DNA from: Balneolales bacterium
GTDB taxonomy: Bacteria; Bacteroidota; Rhodothermia; Balneolales; Natronogracilivirgulaceae
Reading direction: 5' to 3'
Assembly (NCBI GenBank): GCA_007120555.1
Contig: SKNL01000207.1
Location: 1-5,454 of the forward strand
DNA: 5,454 nt
Shown here: piece by piece, positions 1-5,454 of the stretch
How the letters are laid out: each line of letters starts with the position of its first letter
How positions within the stretch are numbered: the first letter of the stretch is position 1
Made by a program: the position numbers and the translations under genes
The notes under the pieces: generated by a model
What the model saw: the letters and a program-made list of their open reading frames with translations, nothing else
What the model was told of the DNA's origin: nothing
Database searches by the model: none

Positions 1-350
1 GCGCGTCCGAAACGCCGGTCAAAATCGCCGCTTCGGCGCCCTTCATCAACAAAGGAGAGGATCATGAAGGCCTGTCCGGATTCATGGTCTTCCGCGAGGC
101 CGGTTACTTCCGGGATGCGTAACTCGCCGGTTTCGCCGGTCGCATCCGCCAGCAGCTGCAGTCCCGCCGCCTCTTTTTCGAACATGTCGCGCAGCGAAAT
201 CTTGTTTTGTTTGACAAAATAGCGGCTGCCGTCCTGCAGGGAGACCTGAATGGTGTCGTTGATGCAGCCTCCGCCGACCGGTGTGTCCCCGGTCACTTCC
301 TGACCGGTCTGCTCGAGAAAAAAATCCATGAGTGCGGGAGAGAGGGTCAT
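1..350 (-). CDS. Fructosamine-3-kinase family protein, N-terminal part (cut by window edge)
   Basis: Translating the minus strand from the ATG at 350 gives 116 residues that stay open to the left edge, so this is the N-terminal part of a protein usually near 290 residues. It shows the N-lobe of an FN3K/aminoglycoside-phosphotransferase-like kinase: a glycine-rich nucleotide loop GGGCIND (residues 26-32), the ATP-binding lysine in YFVKQN (Lys47), the helix-C glutamate in MFEKEA (Glu60), and a hinge-like FMILSF (95-100). The catalytic HGD and DxD residues lie beyond the window. Known family members phosphorylate sugar moieties of fructosamines, ribulosamines or erythrulosamines on glycated lysines in the cytoplasm, which destabilises the adduct. 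The start overlaps the stop of the upstream phosphatase gene as ATGA, suggesting one transcript and coupled translation. A second ATG at 329 (residue 8) is possible, but the overlap favours 350. The substrate cannot be told from this fragment. Confidence 0.82.
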   Translation of the reverse strand, partial: MTLSPALMDFFLEQTGQEVTGDTPVGGGCINDTIQVSLQDGSRYFVKQNKISLRDMFEKEAAGLQLLADATGETGELRIPEVTGLAEDHESGQAFMILSFVDEGRRSGDFDRRFGR

Positions 351-886
351 GATCTGTCCGATCCGTTCTTGATGTGGGGGCGAACCGCATCTAGCAGTGA
401 CTCGCAGCTGCGCAGCACAATTTCGTACACGACTTCAAAACCGTTGATTCCGCCGTAGTAGGGATCCGGCACTTCGCGGTCGCCAGGCACGGGATCGAAG
501 TCGCGCAACAGGAAGATCTTGCTGCGGTAATGCCCTTTCCGGTCCAGCCGTTGCAGATCGCGCAGGTTCTCCTTGTCCATGGCAATCACCAGATCGAAAT
601 ACTCCAGGTCGGAGTACTCGAATTTGCGCGCCTTGGAGTTGAGGGCCACCCCGTTCTGGTCGGCTACCATCCGGCTTTTGCTATTGGCCGGTTCCCCCAC
701 ATGGTATGCGGCCGTGCCGGCAGAGTCCACTTCCACAAGTGAAGAAAATCCGTTTTTATTGATGATGTGCTGGAAAACGCCCTCTGCCGTCGGGCTTCGG
801 CAGATGTTTCCGAGGCATACGAAACAGATGCGGAGAGGGTCTTCGTCGGTAACAGTTCTGAGATCCAGGTTTGTAACCTTTTGCAT
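347..886 (-). CDS. Low-molecular-weight protein tyrosine phosphatase family protein
   Basis: This is a complete 179-residue cytoplasmic phosphatase. The P-loop CX5R appears as CLGNICRS with nucleophile Cys24 and Arg30, followed by the family-typical PTAEGVF. DSAGTAAYHVGEP (54-66) is the usual second conserved block, and DPYYGG (141-146) carries the general acid Asp141 with its tyrosine pair. The length is slightly above the usual 150-165 residues because of a 17-residue N-terminal lead before PLRICFVCLGN. The ATG at 886 has no obvious Shine-Dalgarno, and no alternative ATG precedes the P-loop. LMW-PTPs remove phosphate from phosphotyrosine, in some bacteria from phosphoarginine, and some are reported to act on protein-bound ribulosamine or erythrulosamine phosphates. 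The ATGA overlap with a fructosamine-kinase-family gene makes the last role the likeliest here, which is inference. No tyrosine kinase or exopolysaccharide gene is in view, so a Wzb-like role has no local support. Confidence 0.93.
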   Translation of the reverse strand: MQKVTNLDLRTVTDEDPLRICFVCLGNICRSPTAEGVFQHIINKNGFSSLVEVDSAGTAAYHVGEPANSKSRMVADQNGVALNSKARKFEYSDLEYFDLVIAMDKENLRDLQRLDRKGHYRSKIFLLRDFDPVPGDREVPDPYYGGINGFEVVYEIVLRSCESLLDAVRPHIKNGSDRS

Positions 887-957
887 GATAGTATGTTATG
901 GGTATTAAAGCGTCACGGCCCGGGGCGCTGTGTGTTGCTTTCAGTCAATTCTGCAGT

Positions 958-987
958 AATAAAGCCACTTTTTTTATAATTTTCCAA
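958..987 (-). promoter_or_regulatory. Tentative promoter for the phosphatase-kinase unit
   Basis: On the minus strand TTGGAA (982-987) is followed after 18 bases by TTTATT (958-963). Each matches four of six bases of the general sigma-70 hexamers, and the surrounding DNA is AT-rich. It would leave a leader of roughly 65 bases before the ATG at 886. Bacteroidota sigma factors usually prefer a different -7 box (TAnnTTTG), and no such box was seen on this strand, so this is only a weak candidate. Confidence 0.18.
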
Positions 988-1054
988 TGATCTATTTTTA
1001 TTGCTGTCGGATGCGCTTACTTTCCTGTTCAGGGTTGAAACAGTTATTGAGGTG

Positions 1055-1084
1055 TGCATGCCTCCGAATATTCAGGCTGATGCA
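1055..1084. repeat. Interrupted inverted repeat in the spacer
   Basis: The arms are TGCATGCCT (1055-1063) and AGGCTGATGCA (1074-1084). They pair over nine bases if the two-base TG bulge at 1078-1079 is skipped. The ten-base loop itself contains the palindrome GAATATTC (1066-1073), so the whole block is nearly symmetric. It could be an operator for a dimeric regulator, a hairpin in RNA, or chance. The right arm overlaps the first direct-repeat unit. Confidence 0.4.
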
Positions 1085-1160
1085 TCCATGTTGAAGCGTG
1101 CAGGTTGACGATGCGTTCAGGCTGACATATTTATGTTGGAGCGTATGTTGAAGCGTGCGG
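1071..1160. repeat. Imperfect direct-repeat cluster upstream of ileS
   Basis: TTCAGGCTGA occurs exactly at 1071-1080 and 1116-1125, 45 bases apart. After a seven-base variable spacer, each copy is followed by ATGTTGAAGCGT (1088-1099) or ATGTTGGAGCGT (1133-1144). A third exact ATGTTGAAGCGT sits directly behind, at 1145-1156, and the first and third copies both continue with GC. The offsets of 45 and 12 bases are both multiples of three. The origin (remnant of a coding repeat, local slippage, or binding-site array) is not clear from this sequence alone. Confidence 0.75.
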
Positions 1161-1256
1161 ATAGTATGGTTGAAAAGGGCGCACGAAGCACTCATGATGG
1201 AACAAGCGGGAAAAAGTAGTTCCGGCACACACGTTAATGCTGTCTTGAAAGTTTCG

Positions 1257-1264
1257 TATATTGT
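1257..1264 (+). promoter_or_regulatory. Tentative Bacteroidota-type -7 element for the ileS unit
   Basis: TATATTGT at 1257-1264 resembles the TAnnTTTG box used by the primary sigma factor of Bacteroidota. It lies in AT-rich DNA about 45 bases before the ileS ATG, a reasonable leader length. No clear TTG-type -33 element stands about 20 bases upstream, so support is weak. A general-type TTGAAA at 1245-1250 has no good partner at 16-18 bases. Confidence 0.2.
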
Positions 1265-1307
1265 CGCTCTTGTAAAAAATAAAATGTAGCGAACCCCTTC
1301 TCGATGT

Positions 1308-4300
1308 ATGAGTAAGAAATTCAAGGAAGTCAAACAGTTACAGTACGCCAAAGCGGAACTTGAAATTCTGGATTGGTGGAAGGAGAATGACGTTTTCAAC
1401 AAAAGCGTATCCACCCGCCAGGATGGGATTCCGTTCACGTTTTATGAGGGTCCGCCCACAGCGAACGGACGTCCCGGCATCCACCACGTACTTTCCCGCA
1501 CGGTGAAGGACCTGTTTTGCCGGTACAAAACGCTCAAAGGGTTCAAAGTGGACCGCAAAGGCGGCTGGGACACGCACGGGCTGCCGGTCGAGATTGAAGT
1601 GGAGAAGGAGCTCGGGCTGCAGGGCCGCGCGCAGGTCGAGGAGTACGGCATCGCCGAATACAATGCCAAATGCCGCGAAAGCGTGCTGCGGTACACCGGC
1701 GAATGGAACCGTCTCACCAACCGCATGGGCTACTGGGTGGACCTGGATGACCCGTACGTCACCTTCGACAACGACTACATTGAGTCGGTCTGGTGGGCGC
1801 TGCGGCAGATGTTCGACAAGGGCCTCATATATAAAGGTTATAAAATCCAGTGGTACTCTCCCGGCAGCAACACCGTGCTCAGTTCGCACGAGGTGAGCCT
1901 GGGCTACAAGGAGGTTCAGGATCCTTCGGTCTATGTCACGTTTCCGGTGGACGGAGAGGAGCGCACGCACTTCATGGCCTGGACCACCACGCCCTGGACG
2001 CTCATCTCCAACATGGGGCTGGCCGTGCATCCGGAGCTGGACTATGTGAAAGTCCGTGTGGAGCACAATGGCGAAGAGGCGTTCTACATCATGGCCAAAG
2101 CATTGGCTTCCAAGGTTCTGGGGGATGGATACGCGGTGGTGCAGGAGATGAAGGGTGCCGCGCTGGTGGGCCGCACATACGAGCCGATGTTCGATTATGC
2201 GCTCGATCATATTTCGAGGGACCAGGCCTGGCGCGTGGTCCCGGCCGATTTTGTGACACTGGAGGATGGCACCGGCATCGTCCACATCGCCCCTGCTTTT
2301 GGCGCCGACGACTACGACGTCTGCAAGCGTGAGGGCATCCCGATGTTCAACCCCGTGAGCCGCGAGGGCCGTTTCGAGCCTGTCGTGACGGACTTTGCCG
2401 GTGAGTGGTTCAAGGATGCCGACAAGGGCATCATCCGCAATATCAAGGAGCGGGGACGCATGTTCCGGCACGAGACGTACCTCCACAACTATCCGCATGA
2501 CTGGCGCAAGGGCACGCCGCTGATGTCCTATCCCGTCGAATCGTGGTTCATTCGCACCACTGCAGTCCGCGACCGGATGGTCGAGCTGAACCAGAAAATC
2601 AACTGGAAGCCGCCCGGCACCGGCACCGGCCGTTTCGGCGCATGGCTTGAAAACAACGTCGACTGGGCCATTTCCCGCCAGCGCTACTGGGGTACACCGT
2701 TGCCGTTCTGGATCAACGACCAGAATCCTGAGGAGATCGTCTGCATCGGCAGCATCGAAGAGCTTCGCGAGAAGGCAGGGCTCGACGCCGGCAAGGAGCT
2801 GGACCTGCACCGTCCGTATATCGACGAGATCACCTGGAAAGCCGACGACGGCGGCACCATGCGCCGCATTCCCGATCTGCTGGATGTGTGGTTCGACTCG
2901 GGCGCCATGCCCTTTGCCCAGCGACACTATCCTTTTGAAAACAAGGCGGAATTCAAGGAGAACTTTCCGGCCGACTTTATTGCCGAGGGGGTGGACCAGA
3001 CCCGCGGTTGGTTCTATACGCTGCATGCCATTGCCACCATACTCTTCGACTCACCGGCCTACCTCAATGTGGTCTCGAACGGACTGGTGCTCGACGCCAA
3101 GGGCGAAAAGATGAGCAAGACCAAGAATAACACGGTCGACCCGTTCGAGTTGATCAGCAAGTACGGGGCGGACACGAGCCGCTGGTACATGATGAGCAAC
3201 TCGTCGCCGTGGGAGAACCTCAAGTTCAACGAGGAGGGCATCCAGGAGACCCAGCGCAAGTTTTTCAACACACTGGTGAGTACCTACTCCTTCCTGGCCA
3301 TGTATGCCAATATTGACGAGTGGACCTATTCCGGTGTGCCCATCCCGTACCCGGACCGTTCCGAAATGGACCGCTGGATCATTTCCCGCCAGTTCACCAC
3401 CATCAAAAAGGTGGATTCCTTCATGGATGACTACGAGCCGACCCGTGCCGTGCGCGAGATCGAGCGTTTTGCCGAGGAGCTGAGCAACTGGTATGTGCGC
3501 CGCAACCGCCGCCGGTTCTGGAAAGAGGGGAAGAGCCTGGACAAGACCGCTGCGTACCAGACCCTGTATGAATGCCTGGTGAATCTGGCCAAGATGGCCA
3601 GTCCGGTCGCCCCGTTCCTCAGCGAATGGGTCTACCGCAACCTGAACGGCGTGACCGGATTCGAGGAAGAGTCGGTCCACCTGACCTTCTACACGGCCGT
3701 GGAAGAGACGGCGATCGACCGTGAGCTGGAATACCGGATGGATATGGCCCGGACCATCTCCTCGATTGTGCTGCGCATCCGCAACAAGATCAATGTCAAT
3801 GTGCGCCAGCCACTTTCCAAGCTGATTGTGCCGGCCAACAGTGAGGAACAACGAAAGGCAATAGATTCTGTAAAAGATATTATATTAGACGAAGTAAACG
3901 TTAAGCAGATAATGTACGTCGACGACGATTCCGGAATCGTCCAGAAAAGTGCCAAACCCAATTATCCGGTGTTGGGCAAGAAGTTGGGCAAGCGGATGAA
4001 ATCGGTGGCGTCGGCGGTGCAGCAGCTCACTACGGAGCAGATAACCGAATTTGAAAAAAGTGGTTCCTTGCAGCTGGATCTTCAGGATGGAGATCCGGTC
4101 ACGCTTGGCGCCGACGATGTAATCATAACGAGGCACGGCCTGGAAGGCTGGTCAGTGGAGGCCGAATCAGGCATTACCGTCGCCCTGGATACGGAACTCA
4201 CCGACGAGCTGGTCCGCGAAGGGCTGGCCCGTGAAATCGTAAACCGGATCCAGAACATGCGGAAGGAAGCAAATTATGAGCTTACCGACCGTATTGATAT

Positions 4301-4481
4301 CTTTCTGGACGGTGACGACGAAGTTATTTCTTCCATTCAGTCCATGAAGGAATATGTAAAGCGCGAAACACTGGCTGAAGCCATAGAATTCGGCACTGTC
4401 AGTGATTTCGATTTTGTAAAGCAGTGGGAAATTGACGATAAAAGCTGTACCATTGCGATTCAACGTAATACCAACTATTAA
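1308..4481 (+). CDS. ileS: Isoleucyl-tRNA synthetase, type 2 (IleRS2)
   Basis: This 1057-residue cytoplasmic class I synthetase charges tRNA-Ile with isoleucine using ATP. Visible in order are the N-terminal ATP-site motif PPTANGRPGIHH (49-60), where HIGH is rearranged to GIHH; GGWDTHGLPVE (85-95); the CP1 editing domain with AWTTTPWTL (224-232) and GTGIVHIAPAFGADDY (321-336), including the editing aspartate region; WAISRQRYWGTPLPFW (453-468); the GVDQTRGWFY signature (561-570); the catalytic loop KMSKT (601-605) in place of KMSKS; and anticodon-binding helices with NWYVRRNRRRFW (727-738). The C-terminal region (about 830-1057) is of the type 2 kind and lacks the terminal cysteine zinc-finger of type 1 enzymes, with only one cysteine (Cys1047). 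An in-frame TAG at 1287-1289 leaves this ATG as the first start, and MSKKFKEVKQL fits the family N-terminus. No Shine-Dalgarno is evident. The stop is 12 bp before the DksA-like gene. Editing of misactivated valine appears intact. Confidence 0.98.
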   Translation: MSKKFKEVKQLQYAKAELEILDWWKENDVFNKSVSTRQDGIPFTFYEGPPTANGRPGIHHVLSRTVKDLFCRYKTLKGFKVDRKGGWDTHGLPVEIEVEKELGLQGRAQVEEYGIAEYNAKCRESVLRYTGEWNRLTNRMGYWVDLDDPYVTFDNDYIESVWWALRQMFDKGLIYKGYKIQWYSPGSNTVLSSHEVSLGYKEVQDPSVYVTFPVDGEERTHFMAWTTTPWTLISNMGLAVHPELDYVKVRVEHNGEEAFYIMAKALASKVLGDGYAVVQEMKGAALVGRTYEPMFDYALDHISRDQAWRVVPADFVTLEDGTGIVHIAPAFGADDYDVCKREGIPMFNPVSREGRFEPVVTDFAGEWFKDADKGIIRNIKERGRMFRHETYLHNYPHDWRKGTPLMSYPVESWFIRTTAVRDRMVELNQKINWKPPGTGTGRFGAWLENNVDWAISRQRYWGTPLPFWINDQNPEEIVCIGSIEELREKAGLDAGKELDLHRPYIDEITWKADDGGTMRRIPDLLDVWFDSGAMPFAQRHYPFENKAEFKENFPADFIAEGVDQTRGWFYTLHAIATILFDSPAYLNVVSNGLVLDAKGEKMSKTKNNTVDPFELISKYGADTSRWYMMSNSSPWENLKFNEEGIQETQRKFFNTLVSTYSFLAMYANIDEWTYSGVPIPYPDRSEMDRWIISRQFTTIKKVDSFMDDYEPTRAVREIERFAEELSNWYVRRNRRRFWKEGKSLDKTAAYQTLYECLVNLAKMASPVAPFLSEWVYRNLNGVTGFEEESVHLTFYTAVEETAIDRELEYRMDMARTISSIVLRIRNKINVNVRQPLSKLIVPANSEEQRKAIDSVKDIILDEVNVKQIMYVDDDSGIVQKSAKPNYPVLGKKLGKRMKSVASAVQQLTTEQITEFEKSGSLQLDLQDGDPVTLGADDVIITRHGLEGWSVEAESGITVALDTELTDELVREGLAREIVNRIQNMRKEANYELTDRIDIFLDGDDEVISSIQSMKEYVKRETLAEAIEFGTVSDFDFVKQWEIDDKSCTIAIQRNTNY

Positions 4482-4493
4482 TCCTCTGCAGCT

Positions 4494-4895
4494 ATGAGCA
4501 AGGAAACTAAAGACAAAGGGGAGCGCATATCCCCGTACAGCGACGAGGAACTGGAGTACTTTCGCGGTATCATTATGAAAAAGCGGCAAGAGGCCGATAA
4601 GGATCTGAATATCCTTATGGATGCGCTTAAAGAGAGCACAGAGAACTCATCGGATGAGTCTGCATATTCATTTCATATGGCAGATGCCGGCACGGATGCC
4701 CAGGAGAGAGAGAAGACCTACATGCTGTACAACCGGACCCGCAAGTTCATCAAATACCTTGATGATGCCATCCATCGCATCAACAACAAGACCTATGGTG
4801 TCTGCAAGGTAACCGGAAAGAAAATTTCAAAAGGACGGCTGGAAGCGGTGCCTCACACCCAGATCAGCATCGAAGCCAAACTGAAAAGGCGATAA
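4494..4895 (+). CDS. TraR/DksA family transcriptional regulator, degenerate zinc finger
   Basis: This 133-residue protein has the DksA layout. A charged N-terminal segment is followed by a long helical hairpin (about 16-98) with an acidic turn MADAGTD (62-68) where the coiled-coil tip should be, and then a short C-terminal globular region YGVCKVTGKKISKGRLEAVPH. In DksA four cysteines bind zinc. Here only Cys104 remains, and the positions matching the other three read Thr107, Ser125 and Ala128, so zinc is probably not bound as in E. coli. DksA-type proteins enter the RNA polymerase secondary channel and tune promoters, often with ppGpp. Whether this member does so is inferred from fold and tip. 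The ATG at 4494 follows ileS by 12 bp and the next gene begins 5 bp after the stop, so it is very likely cotranscribed with ileS and lspA, a gene order common in Bacteroidota. No Shine-Dalgarno stands out. Confidence 0.92.
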   Translation: MSKETKDKGERISPYSDEELEYFRGIIMKKRQEADKDLNILMDALKESTENSSDESAYSFHMADAGTDAQEREKTYMLYNRTRKFIKYLDDAIHRINNKTYGVCKVTGKKISKGRLEAVPHTQISIEAKLKRR

Positions 4896-4900
4896 CCGTT

Positions 4901-5454
4901 TTGACTCAGGCCCGCAGGAAACTGACCGTGTTCGGAGTTACGGCCCTCGCTGTGCTCCTGCTGGATCAGCTCAGCAAATACTGGATACGCACCACCCCCG
5001 AACTGCATAATTACACGCTGATTGAGGGGTGGCTTGCATTCAATTTCACGAAGAATCCGGGCATGGCGCTGGGCATTCACTGGGCCGATACGTGGGTGAT
5101 CAGCCTGGTTGCCATCGCGGCCACCGTGATCATCCTGATTTACGTCTGGAAAACCATGAAACCAGCGAATCTGGGCTACATGGCCTGTATGGGGCTCATT
5201 GTGGGTGGGGCGCTGGGAAATATCACCGACCGTATTTTCATGGCCCGCGTCGGCGGCTACGGAGGGGTGCTGGACGGGCACGTGGTCGATTTCATCCATT
5301 TCAAATTGCGTATTGGCGATTTCGACGTCTTCCCGTACATCTTCAACGTGGCGGACATGGCTATCTCCGTATCCATCATCACCCTCATCGTCTTCTACAA
5401 GAAACTGATGCCGGAGTATGCCGGCGAAAAGCCGGAGGAGGCACCACCGGAGGA
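4901..5454 (+). CDS. lspA: Lipoprotein signal peptidase (signal peptidase II), C-terminus cut by window edge
   Basis: Translation from the TTG at 4901 gives 184 residues open to the right edge. The enzyme is an inner-membrane aspartic protease that removes the signal peptide of prolipoproteins after Lgt has lipidated the cysteine. Conserved blocks are all present: LLLDQLSKYW (19-28), NFTKNPGMALG (48-58), GGALGNITDR (102-111), VVDFIHF (128-134) with catalytic Asp130, and FNVADMAI (148-155) with catalytic Asp152. Four membrane segments are visible near 9-24, 66-83, 92-108 and 148-167. The tail after residue 170 is rich in Glu and Pro (GEKPEEAPPE), so only a short end is probably missing. TTG is chosen because it lies 5 bp after the preceding stop and keeps the basic N-terminus MTQARRKL before the first membrane helix. 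No in-frame ATG precedes it, and the GTG at 4928 would trim the basic residues. The Asp130-Asp152 loop includes a family-typical extra FDVFPY stretch. Confidence 0.95.
   Translation, partial: MTQARRKLTVFGVTALAVLLLDQLSKYWIRTTPELHNYTLIEGWLAFNFTKNPGMALGIHWADTWVISLVAIAATVIILIYVWKTMKPANLGYMACMGLIVGGALGNITDRIFMARVGGYGGVLDGHVVDFIHFKLRIGDFDVFPYIFNVADMAISVSIITLIVFYKKLMPEYAGEKPEEAPPE

Larger units (their letters stand above)
887..1307. other. Divergent intergenic region of 421 bp
   Basis: This spacer separates the starts of the two divergent units, so it should contain both promoters and 5' leaders. It is more AT-rich than the flanking genes, notably at 955-1005 and 1240-1287. It holds an inverted repeat (1055-1084) and direct repeats (1071-1160), described separately. 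I found no tRNA-like cloverleaf and no terminator-like hairpin plus T-run oriented for either unit. No open frame here looks like a known protein. A leader hairpin of six pairs is possible at 914-932 (arms CACGGC and GCTGTG), but it is too short to interpret. Confidence 0.8.

Noticed and set aside
82..390. Minus-strand open frame of 102 codons overlapping the kinase gene
   Set aside because: It is Arg/Gly/His-rich out-of-frame text. The alternative frame from ATG 350 shows clear kinase N-lobe motifs.
573..979. Plus-strand open frames (573-908, 767-979) opposite the phosphatase gene and its leader
   Set aside because: They are antisense to a gene with an intact CX5R and DPYYGG signature and have no recognisable features of their own.
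1220..1307. Possible T-box or other riboswitch leader before ileS
   Set aside because: No T-box core sequence, specifier stem or terminator/antiterminator pair is visible. The short AT-rich leader is too small for one.
998..1438. Minus-strand open frame of 146 codons covering the spacer repeats
   Set aside because: It contains repeated text (TLQH..SLN) only because the DNA repeats are in phase. It starts inside ileS on the antisense strand and has no domain-like sequence.
1338..3026. Minus-strand open frame of 562 codons opposite ileS
   Set aside because: It lies wholly within the strongly supported ileS gene, shows no recognisable domain, and is explained by GC-rich codon bias keeping an antisense frame open.
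3051..3851. Minus-strand open frame of 266 codons opposite the 3' half of ileS
   Set aside because: Same explanation: an antisense shadow of ileS with no family motif and no associated start signal.
4853..5299. Minus-strand open frame of 148 codons opposite lspA
   Set aside because: It is antisense to all lspA catalytic motifs and has no domain signature.

Overview
The window reads as a bacterial chromosome segment with two divergent, compact transcription units on either side of a spacer of about 420 bp. The best guess for the source is the Bacteroidota or a sister lineage (Balneolota/Rhodothermota type). Three things point there: the gene order ileS - TraR/DksA-family gene - lspA; a DksA-like protein with only one zinc-finger cysteine (a YGxCxVTGK sequence); and the lack of clear Shine-Dalgarno sequences before most starts. 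The coding DNA is fairly GC-rich, and the spacer is visibly more AT-rich. The lineage call is an inference from gene order and motifs, not from a search.

Left unit (minus strand, 886 down to 1): a low-molecular-weight protein tyrosine phosphatase (LMW-PTP) family gene is followed by the 5' part of a fructosamine-3-kinase (FN3K) family gene. The two overlap by four bases (ATGA), and the kinase gene runs off the left edge of the window. This pairing fits a known two-step protein-deglycation scheme. The kinase phosphorylates ketoamine adducts on lysines, and the phosphatase may act on the phosphorylated adducts.

Spacer (887-1307): no RNA gene or convincing protein gene is visible. It should hold both divergent promoters. 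It also contains a small cluster of imperfect direct repeats (1071-1160) and an interrupted inverted repeat (1055-1084).

Right unit (plus strand, 1308 to the right edge): ileS encodes a 1057-residue isoleucyl-tRNA synthetase of the type 2 architecture, with the ATP-site HIGH motif rearranged to GIHH. A TraR/DksA-family regulator gene follows after 12 bp. Five bp later comes lspA (lipoprotein signal peptidase II), which starts at TTG and is cut by the right edge. The tight spacing suggests one operon joining translation, transcription control and lipoprotein processing.

I see no mobile element, CRISPR array, tRNA or rRNA. The most interesting points are the phosphatase-kinase pair, the GIHH synthetase with its predicted mupirocin insensitivity, the degenerate zinc site of the DksA-like protein, and the unexplained spacer repeats. 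I do not see a wholly undescribed system here.
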